A stretch of DNA of 64,000 bases from Muricauda sp. SCSIO 65647 (GTDB lineage: Bacteria > Bacteroidota > Bacteroidia > Flavobacteriales > Flavobacteriaceae). A program made the position numbers and the translations under genes. Below, one piece after another: positions 26,923-35,899 of the stretch; within the stretch, counting starts at the first letter, position 1, and the number at the start of each line of letters is the position of its first letter. The stretch is taken from positions 3,479,501-3,543,500 of the forward strand of contig NZ_CP091037.1 in assembly GCF_021534965.1 (NCBI RefSeq). The letters run 5' to 3'. The notes beneath the pieces were generated by a model. It saw only the letters and a program-made list of their open reading frames with translations. It was not told where the DNA came from and ran no database searches.

Positions 26923-27978
26923 ATGGACACTATCACTGTAAGGGCATACGGGACCGAGGCTGCCGATGCCGATTTGAAGCAATTGAACATCCCTAGAAGA
27001 GAGGCGACCGAAAAAGATATCGAGATCGACATTTTGTATTGCGGTGTTTGCCATTCCGATCTGCATTTTGCACGCAATGATTGGGGCATGACGCAATATC
27101 CTGTCGTGCCAGGCCATGAAATAGTGGGTAAAGTGACCCGAATAGGTGACGGTGTGACCAAACACAGGGTGGGCGATATCGTGGCAGTGGGTTGTTTGGT
27201 AGACTCGTGCAGAACGTGTGATAATTGTAAGAACGATTTAGAACAATATTGTCCCGAATGGGTAGGTACCTACGGGGGGTATGATAAGCATTTAGATACG
27301 GATACCCATGGGGGGTATTCCGAAAAAATCGTAGTTGACGAAGCGTTTGTCTTGAGCGTTCCCAAAAACTTGGATTTGGCAGGGATTGCTCCCGTATTGT
27401 GTGCCGGAATCACCACATGGTCTCCCTTGCGCCATTGGAATGTGGGCAAAGATTCTAAGGTGGCCGTTGTCGGTTTGGGCGGTCTGGGGCATATGGCGAT
27501 CAAACTGGCCCATGCATTGGGCGCACATGTTACCCTGTTTTCGCGCTCGACCAATAAAATAGATGATGCCAAGGCATTGGGTGCCCATGAGATCATTATC
27601 TCGACCGATGAGGATCAAATGGTAAAAGCCGCGGGACGTTTTGATGTGATTATTGACACGGTTCCCTATGAACACGACCTGAATCCCTATGTCGGAACAT
27701 TGAACACCAATGGCACCCTAGTGGTCGTTGGGTATTTGGGCCCCCTGGATCCCATGTTGGTAACGGTTCCTATGATCATGGGCCGCAAAAGCGTTGCTGG
27801 GTCTCTGATCGGTGGTATTGCCGAAACACAAGAGTTGTTGGATTTTTGCGGCGAGCACAATATCACCTCCGATATTGAGGTCATCGATATACAAGATATC
27901 AATGCGGCTTATGAACGCATGCTCAAAAGTGATGTGAAGTATCGATTTGTGATCGATATGAAATCATTGAAGAACTAG
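26923..27978 (+). CDS. Zinc-dependent NAD(P) alcohol dehydrogenase (YahK-like)
   Basis: 351 residues from ATG 26923; the frame extends 165 bp upstream but those codons do not look like an ADH N-terminus. Catalytic zinc site: GVCHSDLHFARNDWG with Cys, and GHEIVGKV. Structural zinc loop: CRTCDNCKNDLEQYC with four Cys. Nucleotide site GLGGLGHMAIKLAHALG. C-terminal DVKYRFVIDM. This is the cinnamyl-alcohol/YahK-type aldehyde reductase group, usually NADPH dependent with broad aldehydes. Single gene. Confidence 0.94.
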   Translation: MDTITVRAYGTEAADADLKQLNIPRREATEKDIEIDILYCGVCHSDLHFARNDWGMTQYPVVPGHEIVGKVTRIGDGVTKHRVGDIVAVGCLVDSCRTCDNCKNDLEQYCPEWVGTYGGYDKHLDTDTHGGYSEKIVVDEAFVLSVPKNLDLAGIAPVLCAGITTWSPLRHWNVGKDSKVAVVGLGGLGHMAIKLAHALGAHVTLFSRSTNKIDDAKALGAHEIIISTDEDQMVKAAGRFDVIIDTVPYEHDLNPYVGTLNTNGTLVVVGYLGPLDPMLVTVPMIMGRKSVAGSLIGGIAETQELLDFCGEHNITSDIEVIDIQDINAAYERMLKSDVKYRFVIDMKSLKN

Positions 27979-28193
27979 ACCCTGTTCAACAGCACTTTCA
28001 TTTGCGGGTATGGTACCAAAACCCATTAGGTACTTAAACGCCCTAGTATGTCAGATTTTAGAAATGGTAAGGCCACGATTCACGATTAAGAGGGTGGTGT
28101 TCCTTAATGCTGGGCAATCAATGGCCTGATTCAAGGATGGGTTCGCACTAAATACATAAAACATTTATATGCATTGTATAGATAATATTAATA

Positions 28194-28222
28194 TTGTTTA
28201 ATATATATTCTCATTTACTTTG
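28194..28222 (+). promoter_or_regulatory. Bacteroidota-type promoter of the isocitrate dehydrogenase gene
   Basis: TTG at 28194-28196, then an 18-bp spacer and TTACTTTG at 28215-28222, one mismatch from TAnnTTTG. Transcription would start about 8 bp upstream of the ATG at 28238. Confidence 0.6.
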
Positions 28223-28237
28223 CAGCAAAATAAAAAT

Positions 28238-29683
28238 ATGAAAGATATCACGGTTGCAAAGGGAGATGGCATCGGCCCTGAAATTATGGATGCCACCCTC
28301 AAAATATTGTTTGCCGCAGGTGCAAAAATACGAACCGAAGAAATTGAAATTGGTGAGAACGTTTATAAACGTGGACACACGGCAGGCATAGAGCCAGGGG
28401 CATGGCAGTCGCTCAAGCGCACACGGGTTTTTCTAAAGGCCCCGATTACCACTCCCCAGGGCGGTGGTTTCAAAAGCTTGAACGTTACCATCAGAAAATC
28501 GCTTGGCCTTTACGCCAACGTGCGCCCATGTATCTCTTACCACCCTTTTGTAAGCACCAAGCATCCCGTGATGGATGTGGTCATTATTCGAGAGAATGAA
28601 GAAGATCTATATGCCGGTATCGAGCACCGACAAACACAAGAGGTTACACAGTGTTTGAAGCTGATCACCAAACCGGGAACCGAAAAGATCATTCGGTTTG
28701 CCTTCGAATATGCCAAGACTTACGGCAGAAAAAAAGTGACCTGTTTCACCAAGGATAACATAATGAAATTGACCGACGGACTCTTTCATAACACCTTTGA
28801 TGAAATCGCCAAAGAATATCCAGAAATAGAATCAGAACATTGGATCGTCGATATCGGGGCCGCCAAACTTGCCGATACTCCAGAGAATTTTGATGTAGTG
28901 GTGATGCCCAACCTTTATGGGGACATCTTGTCTGATGTGGCCGCCCAGATCACGGGTTCTGTCGGACTCGGGGGGTCTGCCAATGTGGGTAGTGGCTATG
29001 CCATGTTCGAGGCCATTCATGGCTCCGCGCCCAGAAGAGCGGGCCAAGATCTGGCAAATCCATCGGGATTGTTGCTCGGGGCCATTCAAATGATGGTCTA
29101 TATCGGGCAGCCTGAGGTGGCCGAAAGGGTACACAACGCTTGGTTGAAGACTTTAGAAGATGGTATTCATACCTACGATCTATATGACGAGGCCAGCAGT
29201 AAACAAAAAGTGGGCACACAAGGCTTTGCAGACGCCGTTATCGAAAGACTGGGCCAAACGCCAACTACGTTGCCCGTGGTTTCGTACGCAACGGCAAGTC
29301 AGCCCGCATTGTTCGAGTACGCTCCTGAAAAGCCCTCAAAAAAGGAGTTGGTGGGGGTCGATATCTTTCTTGACTGGGACCAAGAGGGCAGAAATGCCGA
29401 GAAACTCGGTGATCGACTTTCAGAACACACCGCAGGGCATCTTTCATTGCAGCTGATCACCAATCGGGGCGTGAAGGTATATCCTGGTGGCATGGAGGAG
29501 ACCTTCTGTACCGATCACTGGAGGTGTCGATATTCATCCAAGAAAATGGACCAAAGTGCGGCCTACAGCGATGTGGTCGCATTGTCAGCATCCCTAAACG
29601 AAGCAGGGTTTGATATCATCAAGACAGAGAATTTATATCGCTTTGACGGAGAGCTAGGGTTTTCCCTTGGTCAAGGGCAATAA
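28238..29683 (+). CDS. icd: Isocitrate dehydrogenase, NADP-dependent type
   Basis: 481 residues from ATG 28238 (the frame opens at an upstream TTG but MKDITVAKGDGIGPEIM is the clear start). TCA-cycle enzyme making 2-oxoglutarate from isocitrate. The substrate phosphate-contact Ser is in NVTIRKSLGLYANVRP and the Mg-binding aspartates in MPNLYGDILSDVAAQITG; EAIHGSAPRRAGQDLANPSGLLL is the coenzyme region. The long C-terminal extension (residues 340-481) is typical of the larger bacterial IDH subfamily rather than the E. coli form. A strong terminator follows. Confidence 0.94.
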   Translation: MKDITVAKGDGIGPEIMDATLKILFAAGAKIRTEEIEIGENVYKRGHTAGIEPGAWQSLKRTRVFLKAPITTPQGGGFKSLNVTIRKSLGLYANVRPCISYHPFVSTKHPVMDVVIIRENEEDLYAGIEHRQTQEVTQCLKLITKPGTEKIIRFAFEYAKTYGRKKVTCFTKDNIMKLTDGLFHNTFDEIAKEYPEIESEHWIVDIGAAKLADTPENFDVVVMPNLYGDILSDVAAQITGSVGLGGSANVGSGYAMFEAIHGSAPRRAGQDLANPSGLLLGAIQMMVYIGQPEVAERVHNAWLKTLEDGIHTYDLYDEASSKQKVGTQGFADAVIERLGQTPTTLPVVSYATASQPALFEYAPEKPSKKELVGVDIFLDWDQEGRNAEKLGDRLSEHTAGHLSLQLITNRGVKVYPGGMEETFCTDHWRCRYSSKKMDQSAAYSDVVALSASLNEAGFDIIKTENLYRFDGELGFSLGQGQ

Positions 29684-29704
29684 TAACAGTACACCATATA
29701 GCGG

Positions 29705-29732
29705 ATGGCCTCTTTAGGGAGGCCATTTTTTT
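29705..29732 (+). terminator. Rho-independent terminator after isocitrate dehydrogenase
   Basis: Stem ATGGCCTC with GAGGCCAT (loop TTTAGG) followed by seven T. There is no A-run on the upstream side, so it works mainly for the plus strand. Confidence 0.88.
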
Positions 29733-30075
29733 AGGCATAATCAGGCAAAAATTGGTTCTCTACGTTCAAGATCCGTAAGCACAACTTCTGGCAGAGTACG
29801 GCAAGCAGGTTGAAAATAGACAGCTGCATCAGTCCTTTTCCTTCCAACATCTCATCTTCACATTTGATTCCGATCCTAACCTGATTTCCTTTTTCAAGCT
29901 GTACCGCAACAGCACAATAGACGCCTACTGTGTCTTCGATCACTTTTATGATGGCCGTTTCGTCCAATGGCCGGTTTCCCGCACCCCAAATGACCGTTGA
30001 TGCCAACTTGGGGCATCTTGAAGTCTTTTTCGCAGACATCGATACGGTTTTCTGGTGCTCCATGGTCTGTACCAT
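29731..30075 (-). CDS. Small protein of unknown function
   Basis: 114 residues from ATG 30075; the frame opens earlier only with TTG at 30105. The N-terminus is polar and basic (SAKKTSRCPK), the middle has a beta pattern (KVIEDTVGVYCAVAVQLEKGNQVRIGIKCED), and the end is a hydrophobic helix with several Cys (LMQLSIFNLLAVLCQKLCLRI). No signal peptide. I do not recognise a family. Its stop abuts the isocitrate dehydrogenase terminator, supporting a single convergent gene. Confidence 0.55.
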   Translation of the reverse strand: MVQTMEHQKTVSMSAKKTSRCPKLASTVIWGAGNRPLDETAIIKVIEDTVGVYCAVAVQLEKGNQVRIGIKCEDEMLEGKGLMQLSIFNLLAVLCQKLCLRILNVENQFLPDYA

Positions 30076-30256
30076 TTGTTTTACCGTGAAATTACTGGAA
30101 TTCAATCATATATTACCATTTATACTTTATATGTAAAACATAAGGGAATGTTATGATTTTCCCATAACGTACCACATTGTGCCTGTCTTGAGTTTTGTAT
30201 TGAAAGGCACTATTACGCTTGTTCCAACGTTATGAAATGAACAAACACCTAACCTT

Positions 30257-31726
30257 ATGTCTTTTCGTATCAAGTCTCTTGGTCCATGCGTTATTTCTTT
30301 TCTTTTTTTGGTTACGCTTCTTTCTTGTGAAGAAGAGGGGACAGCCGAACAAAATCTTCAAAAAATCGCGCTAAAAATAGAGACCTCAAATGGTAGTTCG
30401 GGTGTTGCAGACCTTGTCGTGACCAATCAAAATGGTAGCGCTGTTTACACTAATTCCATTCCTGTTGACACCGTCGAAGAAATTGAACTGGACATAAAAG
30501 TAGATGCAACCTATGTACTCGAGGTTGACGACTCCACTTTTGGCCGTATTAAAATGTACGCAACAGGCGAAGCACTCCAAACCCATACTTTAGAAAGTCC
30601 ATTTATTCTTCAATTTGGGCATTATAAAAATCAACAGGTGGCAACCTTTCAGGTACGGTCAGATAACCAACCCCCTTCCCAACTCAGATTTATTGATTTG
30701 GCGCTGTTACAATCAAATGAAGCTTCCCTGTATCACATTGATTGGGGTGATGGTAGCGAGTATGTAGCGCAATCTCCCAACGAAATTCGATCACAAAGCG
30801 ATAGAATTGAACATCGCTATTCAGCTTCAGGGAATTACACCATCACGATCAGTACTACAAGTTTGGAAGAAGTAGAAGGAATAGAACTTCAAGTAACGGG
30901 TAACGGCATAGGCGACCATATTCAAACGCTGCAATTGGAAGACCTTCCAAACTTGAATTACCTCAACCTAGGCGATAATGACCTCACCAATATAGATTCG
31001 ATCATAGCAAACTACCCAAATCTGAACCATTTAAGTATTCGATTTGGTAATCTGACCGCTATTGATTTATCGCAAAATTCTTTGCTAGAGATCTTGATTG
31101 TCTCCGATAACTTTGATACTGAGATCAAAGGGTTATCAACCTTGACCCATTTGAAATTTCTTGGACTAACGGGTATAGTTGAAGATCTAAACCTATCAAT
31201 CTTTACTGAATTAAGCCATTTATCCTTAAAAGGGCACAAAACGAGCACTCTTGATGTTACTCAAAACACTAAATTGACGAGCTTGCTCTTGCAATTGAAT
31301 GATTTGGAAGAAATACATCTTGATTCAAATGTAAATCTTGAAACGCTTTACATCACCAATAATAAACTTACCCAACTTGATTTGAGTAACAATCCTGAAA
31401 TCAAGACCTTAAATTTATATGCCAATTACATTGAAGAATTAGATCTTGGCCAACAAGATAAGTTAGAATACCTTAACCTGTCTTCAGTACATCTAAAACA
31501 GGTTACGGCTCCAGAAAGTCTTGATAACATTACTTTTATTGATCTATCCGATTCCCGATTTTTAGATGAAGCGGCATTACTCGATGCGGTTTTCAAAGGG
31601 CAGGAAAATAACCTCAAAAAAGACGGACAAATTATTTTTAACGAATTGGCCGTTATATTGGATCGACAAATTGAATTGTTACAAGAAATGGTCGATGACC
31701 ATAACTGGAACATCAATATCCCGTAA
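30257..31726 (+). CDS. PKD/leucine-rich-repeat lipoprotein
   Basis: 489 residues with lipoprotein signal (lipobox LLSCE near residue 23). Residues 140-200 contain a PKD-like segment (HIDWGDGSEY, then RYSASGNYTITIST). Residues 230-430 are leucine-rich repeats of about 21-22 residues with L-x-x-L-x-L and N core, for example NLNYLNLGDNDLTNI, NLNHLSIRFGNLTAI, KLTSLLLQLNDLEEI and EIKTLNLYANYIEEL. Surface-exposed binding protein of the internalin-like kind found in many Bacteroidota. No peptidase motif seen. Single gene. Confidence 0.82.
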   Translation: MSFRIKSLGPCVISFLFLVTLLSCEEEGTAEQNLQKIALKIETSNGSSGVADLVVTNQNGSAVYTNSIPVDTVEEIELDIKVDATYVLEVDDSTFGRIKMYATGEALQTHTLESPFILQFGHYKNQQVATFQVRSDNQPPSQLRFIDLALLQSNEASLYHIDWGDGSEYVAQSPNEIRSQSDRIEHRYSASGNYTITISTTSLEEVEGIELQVTGNGIGDHIQTLQLEDLPNLNYLNLGDNDLTNIDSIIANYPNLNHLSIRFGNLTAIDLSQNSLLEILIVSDNFDTEIKGLSTLTHLKFLGLTGIVEDLNLSIFTELSHLSLKGHKTSTLDVTQNTKLTSLLLQLNDLEEIHLDSNVNLETLYITNNKLTQLDLSNNPEIKTLNLYANYIEELDLGQQDKLEYLNLSSVHLKQVTAPESLDNITFIDLSDSRFLDEAALLDAVFKGQENNLKKDGQIIFNELAVILDRQIELLQEMVDDHNWNINIP

Positions 31727-32159
31727 AAAAAGGTAATGTATGGCCTGAAGATTGTCCTGAGCATGACTAGGGATATTTTGTTTTGATATCGAAACGGTAC
31801 ACTTCAATCCAAATAACGAGCTCTCCTTTGAATTTTTCTTCTTAAAAGGCCCAACAAGCAATCTTTCGTGATCTTAGCTTTGGCCACTGGCCAAACCTTA
31901 AATACAAAATGTAAGAAAATAGAACACTGTTTTACTGGAAGCAGCAAGGCTGTGTGAGTAAAAGCGTATAAATGGCAGAAAAACCCCAGAAAGTCTAAGG
32001 TTTTTATGTAGTGGGTTTATACAATCAATGTCTATATTGAAGTACCCCAATCCATTAGCTTACTTCCTTTTGTTTTATCTATTGAAAAAATACCCGTTTA
32101 TGGGTATTGCTTGCTTAAATTACTGTTGTCAAATTTGGATACGATTAACTTTTTGATAA
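31727..32159. other. Intergenic region with two perfect inverted repeats
   Basis: 433 bp without a gene I can support. It contains a near-perfect palindrome TTTGGCCA-C-TGGCCAAA at 31879-31895 and a hairpin AATACCC (loop GTTTAT) GGGTATT at 32089-32108, about 50 bp before the next start. Either could be an operator or an RNA element. Confidence 0.6.
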
Positions 32160-33968
32160 ATGAATAAACAAGTCATTCTTGCCCTTCTGTTATTATGCAG
32201 TATTTGCTTTGGACAAAAACAGAAAAGAATTGTAATAAATCTTGATGTTGATGCTCGTGAGTTCAAGTCTGAGGATTTATCAAAAATTCCGTTTGATCAG
32301 CACTTTTTCATTTATGGGAAAACCAAAAATGAAAAAATAAAAACAGTTGAAGTAAGATACAAGTTGATTAATTACAAACCTGGAAAACACTACTTCTTTG
32401 TACCAAATGAAGACGAACAAGAAGTCATAGATAGTTTAAAAGCAGTTTATAAAAAGAGAAAGGCTGAGAATAAAGATAAGGATGATAAAAAGGAAATTAA
32501 TGAGAATTATGATTTATACATAAAGGTAGATTCAGCAATTGTCCATAATGGAAGCTTTAAAATTTTTGCACCAAAACTACATCCAAACGAATATTATTCT
32601 TTTGAATTTATTTTTAAAGAGAATATAAATCTTCCAGAAGCTGAGAACAAAAAGCTAAGACTTTCATTGCTGACTACTATAGACGGTGCTGTAAGTTATA
32701 AGAACACTAATTTTAAAGAATCTGATATCATAAGACTACGTGAAAACATTAGCCAACAGATAGAACAGGCTACAGGTAATGTTCCTCTTTATGATAAAGA
32801 TGACAAGGTAATAACTGACCTTAGTAAATTATTGATAAAGGATAAATCTTTAAAGAAATCATTTGATGATCTGGCCAACTACAATAAAAAAATAGTAGAA
32901 GCACAGAAAAAATTATTTTTTGTCGATTGGAAAGATAATCAATGGTCCAAATTTGAAATAGCATATAAAATCATCAATGAATTAAGCACCAACAAAGAAA
33001 GTGCAGTCAATGCGATAGAGTCAATCTTGGCAAGTACATTTCTGTCCGAAGAATTAGATAAACCGGTAAACTCCGTTTTAGACCCTGAAATTACTTTAAA
33101 AGGTATGCTTGAGTTTATCTTAAATGATTATTCAAGAAGTGAATATGGTTTTCAAAGAACTAAAACTTCTTTTCCTACAATGTATTTAGATGATGTCCGG
33201 GACAAAAGTCAAAGCTATATTCTAGAAATTTTGACCGGAAATGCTAAGATTAAGGGCAATATCATTGAGCAAACTGCTAAATATGATCAACAAAGTGCAC
33301 AATTACTGCTAGCTACTTTTATTCGCATACAAAACTTAAAGAAAGAAAACGGAGATTCTTTTGTTCCTGCAAAAAAATTCGAAACATTGAACAGTTATTT
33401 CCTAAAATGGTTAGAACAGGTAAGAATTATTGAAAGTTTTCAGGCTGATATTGACGCCGAAAAGGAAGTCAATGTGAATATTTTAAAAGATGTTTATACT
33501 TCCTTTTCATTTACGGCCGATACCGACACATTTGTAACTATTGACACAAAAGAAACACCCTATGTAGGAATTGACTTTGGCATATTGGTCGCCCCGGAAA
33601 TAAGCTCCACATTTCTGTTTGAAGGCCTTAATTTTCATATACGTCCCGTAAATAGAAATGCTAAATTCTCTGATTTACAAGGTCTTGACATGTGGTTGAA
33701 GAGAACCAGCATATTCTTTGGAGTTGCCCAAAGGGTGGGCAGTTATGATGACAATTACAAAAATCTAATTGGAGTGGGCTCGCCATTTGTTGGACTGGGC
33801 TTTCGCATAAATCGAATGATTAGACTGAATGGTGGATTCTTATTTTACAAAACGGAAGAGACACACCCACTGAGTAATGCCACCAATGTCGAGTCCACAT
33901 ATTTTTTGTCGGCCTCTATTGACATTGAATTGAAAGAGGCGCTGAAAATACTAGGAGGCTTTTTATAG
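32160..33968 (+). CDS. Large secreted protein of unknown function
   Basis: 602 residues with a signal peptide (MNKQVILALLLLCSICFGQ). The mature protein is lysine/acid rich with a likely coiled coil at residues 90-125 and a helical middle, and ends in a Gly/Phe-rich beta segment (IFFGVAQRVGS, GVGSPFVGLGFRINRMIRL, YFLSASIDIEL). That ending resembles the last strands of an outer-membrane barrel. I recognise no family. The gene and its two followers are noticeably more AT-rich than the flanks, consistent with horizontal transfer. Confidence 0.72.
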   Translation: MNKQVILALLLLCSICFGQKQKRIVINLDVDAREFKSEDLSKIPFDQHFFIYGKTKNEKIKTVEVRYKLINYKPGKHYFFVPNEDEQEVIDSLKAVYKKRKAENKDKDDKKEINENYDLYIKVDSAIVHNGSFKIFAPKLHPNEYYSFEFIFKENINLPEAENKKLRLSLLTTIDGAVSYKNTNFKESDIIRLRENISQQIEQATGNVPLYDKDDKVITDLSKLLIKDKSLKKSFDDLANYNKKIVEAQKKLFFVDWKDNQWSKFEIAYKIINELSTNKESAVNAIESILASTFLSEELDKPVNSVLDPEITLKGMLEFILNDYSRSEYGFQRTKTSFPTMYLDDVRDKSQSYILEILTGNAKIKGNIIEQTAKYDQQSAQLLLATFIRIQNLKKENGDSFVPAKKFETLNSYFLKWLEQVRIIESFQADIDAEKEVNVNILKDVYTSFSFTADTDTFVTIDTKETPYVGIDFGILVAPEISSTFLFEGLNFHIRPVNRNAKFSDLQGLDMWLKRTSIFFGVAQRVGSYDDNYKNLIGVGSPFVGLGFRINRMIRLNGGFLFYKTEETHPLSNATNVESTYFLSASIDIELKEALKILGGFL

Positions 33969-34010
33969 TATAGAGGTATAAAACAACTATGATAACCAAA
34001 GACTAAATAG

Positions 34011-34487
34011 ATGAAGAAAAAATATACAATCATACTTGGCCTGATTGCTTTAATAATTGTTGCCGCACTTGTTTATTTTAATCTTAAGGGTGCAAAATAT
34101 GTGACCCTGACCCAAGCATTTACAAATTATAATCAAATAGAATTTGTTAAAATCGATGTGAGTCCATATAAAAGCAAAAGCAAACTTCAAAAATTGCAGT
34201 TGGAGGCGCTGCAAGAATTACCGCCTAAATCATCTATAAAGCTGAAAATTGAAAGTCCTAATGGAGTATATTTTGCGAATAAGACCAAAGAAACCGTCAA
34301 GGTTTTAGAGACCGAAATCGCTGCGGATGATTCCCTTCCAGTTATTGAATACGAGTTGATTTCAACATGGGAATTGGATAATTTGATAATGACCCATATT
34401 AATATTGAGGTATACTTTGGTACGGACGATGAACCTGTAAATTACAACTATGCTACGAATTTTCTATCTACAGTTATTACTCAATAA
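34011..34487 (+). CDS. Membrane-anchored protein of unknown function
   Basis: 158 residues: one N-terminal membrane helix (IILGLIALIIVAALVYF) followed by a mainly beta periplasmic domain (YVTLTQAF, IEFVKIDVS, INIEVYFG). No family recognised. It lies 42 bp after the large secreted protein and its last 38 bp overlap the next gene, so the three are one operon. Confidence 0.65.
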   Translation: MKKKYTIILGLIALIIVAALVYFNLKGAKYVTLTQAFTNYNQIEFVKIDVSPYKSKSKLQKLQLEALQELPPKSSIKLKIESPNGVYFANKTKETVKVLETEIAADDSLPVIEYELISTWELDNLIMTHINIEVYFGTDDEPVNYNYATNFLSTVITQ

Positions 34488-35565
34488 TGGTAAAATAGGT
34501 TATTCTTTCCTTTTATTCAGTTTTTTGCTGGCCATATACGCATGCAATGGAATAGATGAGGAAACTATTCTTACCGAGGATGTTATTACTTTGAAGATTT
34601 TAAATAATTCAGGTAATGACATTGAAGAGAGCATAGGTAATGGTAGCGACCTAATCAAATTGCAGGCAGAAATTTTTAGAGAGGCAGATAAGGAATTTAG
34701 AGAAGTTACTTTTAGGGCCTCAGATGGTAATTTTGAAGGAGTATCAGAAAATTCGGCAACTGTTTTAGCTGATAATATTGGATTTGCGGAGACGATGTTG
34801 AGATTGCCACTAGATTCTGGAGAACTATTTCTTTCCGCAGAGGTCAAGGGAAAAGATGGGATAACATATGTCTCAGAAAAAACAATAAATCTGACTTCAA
34901 TCGATGCGGTCATAGACCTAGATTTCAAATCAATTGATGGACAAAATTTATCTGATGTTCCAAAAGCTGATGGAAGTACTACAATTTTGATTGAAGGAAC
35001 TGTCTTGGTAGATGTAGAAAACTTGAATTCCCTAACCTTTACTTCAACCAAAGGTAGATTTCAACAAACTGGTAATGGGTTGATATCTCAAAATAGGGGA
35101 GAAGACAGTAGTTTGTCTGCAGTTTATGTTGTGCCCCAAGAGGTTGGTCCTACTTTTTTTACTGTAAAGACCGGAGAATCATCGGAATATTCAAAAGATT
35201 CTGTTCTGGTTTTTGAAAGGGCTTTTGCAGATGAAATTTTCTTAGAGCCGACAACATTGAATATGAACGCTACATCTTCGAATCTAATTTCTGCTTTTCT
35301 AACGAGAAATTCAGGTAAAGTAAGCAAAGAAACGGAAGTAGACTTTGAAGCTTTCCAGACCGTAGGTGGTCTTGAGGTTAAGGTAGGTCGGTTTACTGGT
35401 CTTTCCGTCGCCAATACAGATTTAGATGGCAAAGCTACGGCCACTTTTTATGCTGATACAGGAGATATTGACTTCCTTATTCCAGTTACTATTAGAGTTT
35501 CAACTCAAACCGACTCTGGCGGCAATAGCATTACAGATGAGATAGATATTAACGTGACTGAATAG
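34450..35565 (+). CDS. Ig-like-domain lipoprotein of unknown function
   Basis: 371 residues, start ATG 34450 inside the end of the preceding gene (no other good start codon precedes the signal). The signal ends in a lipobox LLAIYAC near residue 32. The mature part is entirely beta and resembles tandem bacterial Ig-like repeats: VITLKILNNSGNDI, FLSAEVKGKDGITYVSEK, LNMNATSSNLISAFLT, ATATFYADTGDIDFLIP. Asp/Thr/Ser rich. Surface binding or matrix role is inference. Last gene of the AT-rich three-gene unit. Confidence 0.68.
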   Translation: MLRIFYLQLLLNNGKIGYSFLLFSFLLAIYACNGIDEETILTEDVITLKILNNSGNDIEESIGNGSDLIKLQAEIFREADKEFREVTFRASDGNFEGVSENSATVLADNIGFAETMLRLPLDSGELFLSAEVKGKDGITYVSEKTINLTSIDAVIDLDFKSIDGQNLSDVPKADGSTTILIEGTVLVDVENLNSLTFTSTKGRFQQTGNGLISQNRGEDSSLSAVYVVPQEVGPTFFTVKTGESSEYSKDSVLVFERAFADEIFLEPTTLNMNATSSNLISAFLTRNSGKVSKETEVDFEAFQTVGGLEVKVGRFTGLSVANTDLDGKATATFYADTGDIDFLIPVTIRVSTQTDSGGNSITDEIDINVTE

Positions 35566-35710
35566 ACTTTAAAAACAATGTAGACAGAGGAAAACAATAT
35601 TCTTCAGACATTTTATTTCAAATGGCTCTTGTAAAATCAAATTTTGTGTTGCATCACTAAAAAATTGTAAAACTGCTGTGACATAATATTGAAGTGTTAG
35701 TCGTCGTCCC

Positions 35711-35815
35711 ATAATGTACAGCCTTATGCCTGCCCTGAGCTGCCACACCGAGCCTGTCGAAGTGCTGTCGAAGGGGAGCAGTGGAGGCAAAAGTGCATGA
35801 GATGGTGTGCTTGAG
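35711..35815 (+). repeat. Dispersed intergenic repeat, divergent partial copy
   Basis: Starts ATAATGTACAGCCTTATG and continues with GCCTGCCCTGAG as the copy at 51029 does, then contains two near-identical CTGTCGAAG motifs. It lacks the conserved right end GTGTGTGGAATGG. It lies in the 334-bp gap 35566-35899, where I see no gene. Confidence 0.5.
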
Positions 35816-35899
35816 AAGTTCTAATGTTTTCCAGTACTTTTTTTAATACTTCAAATAGATTTATGAAAAAGCACGAATATGGTAGATGCTCCTGAATGC

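Noticed and set aside
30160-30190. Further copy of the dispersed repeat (ATAACGTACCACATTGTGCC)
   Set aside because: Only about 20 bp resemble the left end, and no right end follows; too weak to call.
34500-35051. 183-codon minus-strand frame inside the Ig-like lipoprotein gene
   Set aside because: Low-complexity Ser/Leu composition typical of an antisense shadow; no signal or domain.
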